Shown one piece after another: positions 7,668 through 13,338 of a DNA stretch of 13,338 nucleotides. This DNA comes from Cetobacterium sp. UBA6069. GTDB lineage: Bacteria > Fusobacteriota > Fusobacteriia > Fusobacteriales > Fusobacteriaceae. How positions within the stretch are numbered: the stretch's first letter is position 1; each line of letters starts with the position of its first letter. The stretch is from positions 7,413 to 20,750 of the forward strand of contig DIXX01000054.1 in the NCBI GenBank assembly GCA_002428805.1, written 5' to 3'. The notes beneath the pieces are model-generated. The model saw only the letters and a program-made list of their open reading frames with translations. It ran no database searches and was not told the DNA's origin. Both the position numbers and the translations under genes were made by a program.

Positions 7668-9179
7668 TTATTCTTCTCGTTTGATTACAACGAATGTTAT
7701 ATCGTCATTTTGTTCACAACCATTTTGGAAATTATTAACTTCGGATAATAGTTTTTGTTTTATTTCTTTAGCTGAAAGAGAAGAAGTTTGAAGTAAAATA
7801 TCTTTTAAACGCTCTATTCCGAAAAGTTGCTTGCTGCTATTTTCAGCTTCAGTAATTCCATCTGTATAGTATACAACGATATCTCCGATGTTTAATTTAA
7901 TCTCTCCTTGACGATAATTATAATCATCTAAAAATCCGATTGCGACTCCTTTCACAGAGTGAGTTTCAATAAGCCCGGTTTCACTATTAAAAACAACAAG
8001 TGGATTGTGACCGGCATTAGAGTAAGTTAAAATTTTAGTGTCGTAATCATATTTACTGTGCATCATAGTAATAAACATATCTTCTGTTATATCTGGGTAG
8101 ATAAGTTTATTCAGTTTTTTTACATTACAACAAGGTTCTTCACCTTGAAGTTCAAGTGTTTTTAAAACCGAACGCCCAAGGGCCATAAGAAAGGCAGCAG
8201 GAACTCCTTTTCCACTAACATCAGCAATTGTAATACTGAATGTTTTTTCACTTAAAAGAGAATAATCATAATAGTCTCCTCCAATCTCTTTTGCTGGTTC
8301 AAAGAAAGTAGCAACATCTAGTCCTAAAACTTTTTTAATTTTTTTAGGGATTATTCTTTTTTGAATTCTAGAAGCTACTTCAAGCTCTTGAGACATTCTT
8401 TCTTTTATAACTAAATCAGAATATATTTGGGCGTTATTGATAGCTATTGCAACTTGTATAGTAAGTGCAGATATTGTTTCTTCATCACTTTTGATAAGTT
8501 TTGATTTATCTTCGATTATGAAGATAACTCCAAGTTCCTTTCCTTTTACAGTAAGTGGTGATGCAATTATTTTTTCATCAGGAGTTATAGAGAACCCTTT
8601 TAAGATTTCATTATAAACTTTTTTATAATCTTTACGAGTAAACTGAGATAATACCTCTTCAGGGTAACTCAATTCTCCTTTGAAATGGATATCACCTTTA
8701 ATTCTTTTGTTTAAAAGTCTACCTCCTTCCCAAAGGTAAAGGGAGATTCTTTTGGCTCCAGTTAAAACAAAATAAGCGTCAAGTATAGTAGAGATAATCT
8801 TATCTAATTCCATAATTGAAAGAACAGTTCTTGATAAAGAGTTGATATTAGATAAACTAGCTACTCTTTGTTCTAGAACTTGGTTACTGTATTCAAGTTG
8901 TTTAGATTTTGTAAGTAAAGATTCGTAGGTAACCTCAAGCTCTTTTTTATACTCTCTTAATTCTTCGATAGAGTTATCAAGTTCTAAATCTTGTTTTGTG
9001 ATAGCTGTTGTAGCTCTTTCATAATCATTTTTTAAATCTTCGGATATATCTGTAAGAAACTCTTTGCTAACAAAGCTTTTTAAAATTTTACTTGTTTCTT
9101 CAAAGTTTTTCTTTTCAACTTTTTTTAAAATTAAAAAGAAAATAAAAAATAAAATAATAAAAGAAAAATAGATAATCAA
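7668..9179 (-). CDS. Membrane-anchored GAF-PP2C (RsbU/SpoIIE-type) serine/threonine phosphatase
   Basis: A 503-aa signalling phosphatase. Order: one N-terminal membrane helix (1-19) followed by Lys-rich residues, so the rest should be cytosolic; a coiled coil at about 50-108; a GAF-like sensor domain at about 110-250; an RsbU-like linker ELEVASRIQKRIIP (265-278); and a PPM-type phosphatase domain to the C terminus. Metal-binding acidic motifs are intact: EIGGDYYD (D302), IADVSGKG (D320), YYTDGITEA (D440) and QNDDITF (D492/D493). The family dephosphorylates anti-sigma-antagonist (STAS) or similar proteins; no partner kinase or STAS gene is visible here. Start is TTG at 9179, directly after the lipoprotein stop codon, with GGGAGG 8 nt upstream (GGGAGGTCAAGTAATTG). 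It ends the rapZ operon. The sensory ligand is unknown. Confidence 0.93.
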   Translation of the reverse strand: MIIYFSFIILFFIFFLILKKVEKKNFEETSKILKSFVSKEFLTDISEDLKNDYERATTAITKQDLELDNSIEELREYKKELEVTYESLLTKSKQLEYSNQVLEQRVASLSNINSLSRTVLSIMELDKIISTILDAYFVLTGAKRISLYLWEGGRLLNKRIKGDIHFKGELSYPEEVLSQFTRKDYKKVYNEILKGFSITPDEKIIASPLTVKGKELGVIFIIEDKSKLIKSDEETISALTIQVAIAINNAQIYSDLVIKERMSQELEVASRIQKRIIPKKIKKVLGLDVATFFEPAKEIGGDYYDYSLLSEKTFSITIADVSGKGVPAAFLMALGRSVLKTLELQGEEPCCNVKKLNKLIYPDITEDMFITMMHSKYDYDTKILTYSNAGHNPLVVFNSETGLIETHSVKGVAIGFLDDYNYRQGEIKLNIGDIVVYYTDGITEAENSSKQLFGIERLKDILLQTSSLSAKEIKQKLLSEVNNFQNGCEQNDDITFVVIKREE

Positions 9180-10115
9180 TTACTTGACCTCCCAATTAGA
9201 AAATCTTAATTCAAGAGATTCTGTAGTATTATTTTCGATTCGTTTTTTTCTTTCCCAAGATGCTAGCTTAGAAACAGAAGCTGAAGTATTTGTTATTTTC
9301 TGTAACTCCTCAAAATTTACGACCGAAACTATACTTGATGTAAACTCATAATCCTCAGTAGATAAATATTTTTTATTCTCATTACCAGGGAATAAAACGA
9401 GTGAGTTAGGTAGTACTCTAAATCCAGAGTTGATATTTGAGTTTTGGAAAATAACAGATTTATTTGTTAAAGTTTCGATAACTCTATTTTTCTCTTCAAT
9501 ATAAATAATTTTTTTATCATCACTAATAGAGTCAGAATAAACAAAATTTTTCTTAATTGAATTGATATTTTCAATTAAAGACTTTCTATTTAATAAAACA
9601 TCTTCCATTAGTAAACTTTTGTCAAGTTCTGTATAAAGAAACTCGGGATTGTAAAGAGCTTCGTTACCTGTAAGTTGCAATAATAGGAAGTATTGTCTAT
9701 TTAATAGCTTCTGATTTTCTCCAGCTTCAGTAGGAACACCGATATTGAATTTGTTTAAATAGATTTTTTCATCATATTCTAAATCTTCAACAATTTTCAT
9801 TCCTAGAATCTCTTTATCTAGCCAACCAGTACTGAATAAAGAGTTGAAATCGATATCCATTTCATTTGTAATAAGAAGATTAAGGTTTTCTTTTTGAATA
9901 GCATTAAGATTTTCTAGGGTGTTGTTTAAGTTTTTTAAAAAATTAATTTTGTCGTTGTAATTTTCAGGGTATTTAAAAGAAACTAAATTAAAATTATATT
10001 TTCCTTCAGGAATAGAACTTTTGAATGTAATTTGTTGACTTTGATCTTTTCTAGCAGAAAATTGTGAACAACCAACAAGTGTAATTAAAGAAAAAAGTAA
10101 AAGAATTTTTTTCAT
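9180..10115 (-). CDS. Putative lipoprotein of unknown function
   Basis: 311 aa with a clear lipoprotein signal peptide: MKK, a hydrophobic stretch, and the lipobox LVGC with the lipidated Cys at 16. Residues +2/+3 are Ser-Gln, not Asp, so outer-membrane delivery is possible if the host is a diderm. The mature part is hydrophilic, rich in Asn, Lys, Glu and Leu, without cysteines or repeats, and I recognise no domain. It starts 4 bp after uvrC and its stop codon abuts the TTG of the phosphatase gene, so it is almost certainly co-transcribed and possibly translationally coupled with it. The ribosome site GGAGATGA overlaps the end of uvrC, 9 nt before the ATG. A functional pairing with the phosphatase, for instance as an envelope sensor, is speculation from position. 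Confidence 0.87.
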   Translation of the reverse strand: MKKILLLFSLITLVGCSQFSARKDQSQQITFKSSIPEGKYNFNLVSFKYPENYNDKINFLKNLNNTLENLNAIQKENLNLLITNEMDIDFNSLFSTGWLDKEILGMKIVEDLEYDEKIYLNKFNIGVPTEAGENQKLLNRQYFLLLQLTGNEALYNPEFLYTELDKSLLMEDVLLNRKSLIENINSIKKNFVYSDSISDDKKIIYIEEKNRVIETLTNKSVIFQNSNINSGFRVLPNSLVLFPGNENKKYLSTEDYEFTSSIVSVVNFEELQKITNTSASVSKLASWERKKRIENNTTESLELRFSNWEVK

Positions 10116-10119
10116 AGTG

Positions 10120-11889
10120 TTAAATCATCTCCTTTATTTTTAAGGCTAGGTGTTTAGGAATAACTTTTTCTAATTCCTCTAAAGTTGCATTTTGAATTTG
10201 TTTTACTGAGCCAAATGTTTTTAAAAGAATCTCTTTTCTTTTTGGCCCTATACCAGGGATAGTATCTAATTGGCTAGAGATAACTCTTTTATTTCTAAGT
10301 AGTCTATGGTAAGTAACACCGAATCTATGTGCTTCATCTCTAACTCTTTGTAAAATTTTTAAAGCTTCATCGCTTTTAGAAAATATATATGGAGTATTTT
10401 CTGTAAATTTATAGATTTCCTCTTCTTTTTTAGCAATGCTTAAAAGCTCTGATACACCGCCTTTTCCAATATCTTCAAGGATTTCTCCGACAGCATTGAT
10501 CTGTCCTAAGCCTCCATCAATTAAAATAATATCTGGGAACTCTTCGAGAGGTAGTTTTGAATAACGCCTCTCTATGACTTCTCTCATCATAGCGAAATCA
10601 TCGGGTGTGTCTTTACTTGTAATTTTAAATTTACGATAAAACTTTTTAGCTTTTTTTCCTTCAACAGATACACTCATAGATGCAACAGCATCTTTACCTG
10701 AAATATTTGAAATATCAAAACATTCAATTTTGAATGGAAAACGCTTTAGGTTTAGTTTTGTATATAAATCACTTAAACCTTTTTCAACAACAGATTTTTT
10801 ATTGTAGAAGTTTTCAATATCTTTTTTTAAATTTAAAAGGCCCATCTCTAAAACATCTCTTCTACGAGATTTTATTTTTGGAAAAAATAGTGAAACCTTA
10901 TGTTTTGAAATTGCTTCAAAAATATGGTTAATATTTTCTTTTAGTAATTCTACTGAATCGTCAAAAATTATATTTTTAGGTATTGGATATTTAGAATAAT
11001 AGCTCATAATAGTATCCTCAATAATGTTGTCATAAATTTTATTTTCTAGATTTATAGAATGAAAATTTTTACCTAAAATTTTACCCTCTCTTATATTTAG
11101 AATACATAGGAAAATTTTATTGTCTTCTATCAAAAGTGTAAAAACATCTTCATCGATAGATGAGTTAGCTTCACTTATTTGTTTTTGGATATTTGTTTCG
11201 ATCTCTTTTTTTTGTTCTCTAAATAAAATAGCTTTTTCAAATTCCATATTTTTAGCAGATTCATTCATATTTTTTTCTAGTTTTTCGATGACGGTTGTAG
11301 TATTTCCTTTTAAAATCTCTTTAATATCAGAAATACCTACGTTGTATTCTATAAAGATATTCTTATATTTACAAGGAGCAGAACAAAGTTTCATATAAAA
11401 TTTGAGGCAGGGTCTAGAATATATTTTCTCCATATCTCTATTGCAATCTCTTACTTTATACAGCTTAGATAATGTATTTTTTAAATTCCAAGCACCAAAT
11501 GGAAACGGGCCAAAGTAATCTCCTAAATTTTGATTTAATTTCCGAGTGGTTCTGACAATTGAAATTTTAGGAAACTTTTCATCTGTTATTAAAATATAAG
11601 GATAAGTTTTTTCATCTTTTAGATTTATATTATATTTAGGCGAATACTTTTTAATTAGGTTATTTTCTAAAATTAAAGCATCAATTTCAGAAGTACAAAT
11701 AATAAAATCAATATCATCAATATGCTTAACTAATTCCTTAGTTTTTTCGTTTTGATGTTCTCTGTTAAAGTACGAATTAACTCTATTTGAAAGATTTTTT
11801 GCTTTTCCAACATAGATAATCTTGGATTTATTTTTCATCAGATATACACCAGGATTGTCAGGGATATCTTTGTTAAAAACTGTAATCAT
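10120..11889 (-). CDS. uvrC: UvrABC excision nuclease subunit UvrC
   Basis: Nuclease that cuts both sides of bulky DNA lesions in nucleotide excision repair after UvrA/UvrB loading. 589 aa, full length. N-terminal GIY-YIG domain (about 10-95) with GVY (14-16), YVG (26-28), R36 and catalytic E75 does the 3' cut. Four cysteines C149, C161, C169 and C173 have the 12-8-4 spacing of the 4Fe-4S ligands reported in E. coli UvrC. A UVR/UvrB-binding motif lies at about 202-235. The RNase H-like domain for the 5' cut has FDISNISG (D392), LIDGG (D458) and RDEAH (H521). Two C-terminal helix-hairpin-helix motifs start at DTIPGIGPK. The ATG at 11889 is 5 bp after the rapZ stop; its ribosome site (GAGAGG) is distant and weak, suggesting coupling to rapZ translation. 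Confidence 0.97.
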   Translation of the reverse strand: MITVFNKDIPDNPGVYLMKNKSKIIYVGKAKNLSNRVNSYFNREHQNEKTKELVKHIDDIDFIICTSEIDALILENNLIKKYSPKYNINLKDEKTYPYILITDEKFPKISIVRTTRKLNQNLGDYFGPFPFGAWNLKNTLSKLYKVRDCNRDMEKIYSRPCLKFYMKLCSAPCKYKNIFIEYNVGISDIKEILKGNTTTVIEKLEKNMNESAKNMEFEKAILFREQKKEIETNIQKQISEANSSIDEDVFTLLIEDNKIFLCILNIREGKILGKNFHSINLENKIYDNIIEDTIMSYYSKYPIPKNIIFDDSVELLKENINHIFEAISKHKVSLFFPKIKSRRRDVLEMGLLNLKKDIENFYNKKSVVEKGLSDLYTKLNLKRFPFKIECFDISNISGKDAVASMSVSVEGKKAKKFYRKFKITSKDTPDDFAMMREVIERRYSKLPLEEFPDIILIDGGLGQINAVGEILEDIGKGGVSELLSIAKKEEEIYKFTENTPYIFSKSDEALKILQRVRDEAHRFGVTYHRLLRNKRVISSQLDTIPGIGPKRKEILLKTFGSVKQIQNATLEELEKVIPKHLALKIKEMI

Positions 11890-11894
11890 ATATT

Positions 11895-12764
11895 TTACCA
11901 GTTTCCTCTCTCTTTTTCTCTATGTATTGAGTATATATTTATCTCCTGAAGTGTGTTTAAATCCTTTTGAAGCCTTCTAACAAAGGAAACAGAACGGTGC
12001 TTTCCACCACTGCATCCAATTCCAATTGTAAGATGTCTTTTTTCATCTTTGATGTACCCAGGAATAAGGAAGGTAATCAAATCTAAAATTTTAGAGTATA
12101 AAATTTGAGCTGACTCAAAACTCATTACATAATCATAAACATCATCGTTAAATCCAGTTTTTTCACGTAGAGTATCTAAATAATAAGGGTTAGGAAGAGT
12201 CCTAACATCAAAAATCATATCGGCATCAATAGGAACTCCGTGCTTAAAACCAAACGATTGAAGATGTATATTTAAAAGAATATTTTTAGAAAAAGATGCT
12301 ACAGCCATCTCTATTTTTCTAGACAACTCTTTTCCTGTTAAAAAACTAGTATCAATAATCATGTTGGCTTTATCTTTTATGTCTTCCATAAGATAGATTT
12401 CATCTTCAATACTTTGTAAAAGTGTATCTTTAGTTAAAGGGTGTTTTCTTCTTGTAAGATTATATCTGTTTAAAATTGATTGAGTTGAGGCTTCTAAAAA
12501 GATTATTTTATAATCGATATTAAGATTATCAATCTCGTTAAAAAAAGTATCGAAATCATTCGCATCAATTACCGTTCTGATGTCGAGACCTAGTGCAATT
12601 TTTTTTACACCATTCTCTTTTCTAGAGGTTTGTAAATCTTTTAAAATTAAGCCAGCAAATCTGAATGGAATATTGTCCATTGTAAAAAATCCTAAATCTT
12701 CTAAAGTTTTTAAACCTGTTGACTTTCCAGAGCCACTAAGTCCAGTTAAAATAATCAACTCCAT
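11895..12764 (-). CDS. rapZ: RapZ/YvcJ family nucleotide-binding protein (RNase adapter)
   Basis: 289-aa P-loop protein. N-terminal ATPase/GTPase domain with Walker A GLSGSGKST (8-16) and the family motif TMDNIP (28-33); C-terminal domain with DVRTLPNPYY (186-195) and GCSGGKHRSV (250-259). In E. coli, RapZ binds small RNAs and directs RNase E to GlmZ, controlling glucosamine-6-phosphate synthesis; in B. subtilis, YvcJ hydrolyses GTP and affects competence. Which role applies here cannot be read from sequence. The start ATG at 12764 has GGAGGAATTGCA upstream. In Firmicutes the gene usually sits with yvcK and whiA (yvcL), but here it heads a unit with uvrC. The C-terminal end HREKERGNW is more charged than in family members I recall. 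Confidence 0.95.
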   Translation of the reverse strand: MELIILTGLSGSGKSTGLKTLEDLGFFTMDNIPFRFAGLILKDLQTSRKENGVKKIALGLDIRTVIDANDFDTFFNEIDNLNIDYKIIFLEASTQSILNRYNLTRRKHPLTKDTLLQSIEDEIYLMEDIKDKANMIIDTSFLTGKELSRKIEMAVASFSKNILLNIHLQSFGFKHGVPIDADMIFDVRTLPNPYYLDTLREKTGFNDDVYDYVMSFESAQILYSKILDLITFLIPGYIKDEKRHLTIGIGCSGGKHRSVSFVRRLQKDLNTLQEINIYSIHREKERGNW

Positions 12765-12792
12765 TGCAATTCCTCCAAATATAGTTTATTTT

Positions 12793-12798
12793 ATTATA
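12793..12798 (-). promoter_or_regulatory. -10 box of the rapZ operon promoter
   Basis: Minus-strand TTGTATAATAA contains a perfect TATAAT, giving an expected start near 12786 and a leader of about 20 nt. No good -35 hexamer sits 16-18 nt upstream; that stretch is AT-rich (ATAATTTTAATC). It lies just past the U tract of the preceding terminator. Confidence 0.45.
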
Positions 12799-12821
12799 CA
12801 ATAATCCAGATTAAAATTATA

Positions 12822-12860
12822 TAAAAAAATAAAAAATGGATAGGTATTTTACCTATCCAA
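12822..12860 (-). terminator. Rho-independent terminator after the GrdX-like gene
   Basis: Ten-bp perfect stem TGGATAGGTA/TACCTATCCA (12837-12846 with 12850-12859), 3-nt loop, followed on the minus strand by TTTTTTATTTTTTT. It begins 13 bp after the stop codon of the 127-aa gene and separates it from the rapZ operon. Confidence 0.93.
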
Positions 12861-12872
12861 ATTTAAAGATAA

Positions 12873-13256
12873 TTAAAGTAAATTTATTTTAGAAATACTA
12901 TCTCGAATTAGATTTAAATCTACAAATCTAAACTCTTCTAAAGATATGTCTGATTGTTGCTCTTTTGGTGTGAAGTTAACTTTTTTAATGATGTCTAAAA
13001 CTCCAAGAATTATTTTTATAGAGTGAGAGTTATCTTCAAGTTGTTTGTTTGTAATCAAAATCGACTTGAATGGATTATTTTGATTTTCTAAGTTATATAA
13101 AATTGGATCACTTAAAAGTCTATGACCTTCAAGACATTTTTTTTCTATGAAATTTAAAACTTCTTTGATGTTGTAGTTCTCTAAAAAAATTACGTTGTCT
13201 GTTTCTTTGAAGAAATTGAATACTTTATTATTATTTGTAATGATTTTATAATCCAT
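12873..13256 (-). CDS. GrdX family protein (unknown function)
   Basis: 127-aa soluble protein without signal peptide or membrane helix. It resembles GrdX, a small protein encoded in glycine reductase (grd) operons of clostridia, in its short N-terminal KIITNN strand, the central GHRLLSDP (44-51) and NPFKSILI (61-68) motifs, and the following helical segment SIKIILGVLDIIKK. The biochemical role of GrdX is not known to me. Here it stands alone, between its own promoter and terminator, and no grd gene is in the window. The family assignment is from recall of motif layout and is moderately sure; if wrong, this is an uncharacterised small protein. Start ATG at 13256 is well supported by AGGAGGT 6 nt upstream. 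Confidence 0.7.
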   Translation of the reverse strand: MDYKIITNNNKVFNFFKETDNVIFLENYNIKEVLNFIEKKCLEGHRLLSDPILYNLENQNNPFKSILITNKQLEDNSHSIKIILGVLDIIKKVNFTPKEQQSDISLEEFRFVDLNLIRDSISKINLL

Positions 13257-13295
13257 AAAAAACCTCCTGCTTTTTAAATAGAATTTTCAGTAGTA

Positions 13296-13324
13296 ATATT
13301 ACAACGTAAACGTCAATATATCAA
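13296..13324 (-). promoter_or_regulatory. Probable promoter of the GrdX-like gene
   Basis: Minus-strand TTGATA (13324-13319), 17-nt spacer, TAATAT (13301-13296), start expected near 13289, leader about 33 nt. The spacer carries a direct repeat ACGTTTACGTTG, and the -10 box lies within the perfect 10-bp palindrome GTAATATTAC (13293-13302). The -10 match is only 4 of 6, so it may need an activator or be weak. Confidence 0.45.
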
Positions 13325-13338
13325 GAGTAAAAAAATAA

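Noticed and set aside
12765..12872. Small RNA gene between rapZ and the GrdX-like gene
   Set aside because: The hairpin there is fully explained as the terminator of the GrdX-like gene, and no separate promoter points into it.

Overview
The window looks like chromosomal sequence from a low-GC anaerobe. The best guess is a member of the Fusobacteria (Fusobacteriaceae, for example a Fusobacterium or Cetobacterium relative). The evidence is strong AT bias in codons and spacers, purine-rich GGAGG-type ribosome binding sites, TTGaca/TATaat-type promoters, and a gene set (GrdX-like protein, cysteine-rich small domain protein, BMP-type nucleoside ABC transporter, DUF1385 protein) that I associate with fusobacteria and clostridia. 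The assignment rests on memory of these families and not on a search; a clostridial origin cannot be excluded.

Every supported gene is on the minus strand, so transcription runs from high to low coordinates. Reading that way: (a) a single-gene unit at 13256-12873 encodes a GrdX-family protein, with its own promoter and terminator; (b) a tightly packed operon at 12764-7668 holds rapZ, uvrC, a lipoprotein of unknown function and a membrane-anchored GAF/PP2C (RsbU/SpoIIE-type) phosphatase, with gaps of 0 to 5 bp; (c) with no terminator in between, a near-consensus promoter at 7661-7633 starts a second block at 7576-3202, encoding the ATPase and two permeases of a nucleoside-type ABC transporter and then a DUF1385 (YqhQ-like) membrane protein, ended by a strong hairpin terminator; (d) a promoter at 3134-3106 drives a small eight-cysteine protein and the disaggregase clpB, ended by another hairpin; (e) the left edge holds the 5' four fifths of a 5S rRNA gene that has its own promoter.

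The genes are mostly housekeeping. UvrC makes the dual incision in nucleotide excision repair, ClpB rescues aggregated protein, RapZ is a P-loop regulatory/RNA-binding protein, and the ABC transporter probably salvages nucleosides. No substrate-binding lipoprotein for the transporter is in the window. The least explained parts are the lipoprotein/PP2C pair inside the repair operon, the DUF1385 gene in a transporter operon, the lone GrdX-like gene, and the 5S gene that is not preceded by 23S rRNA. No CRISPR array, insertion sequence, prophage or tRNA gene was seen. No gene-free stretch exceeds 300 bp; the longest, 1-177, is filled by the 5S gene, its promoter and the clpB terminator.
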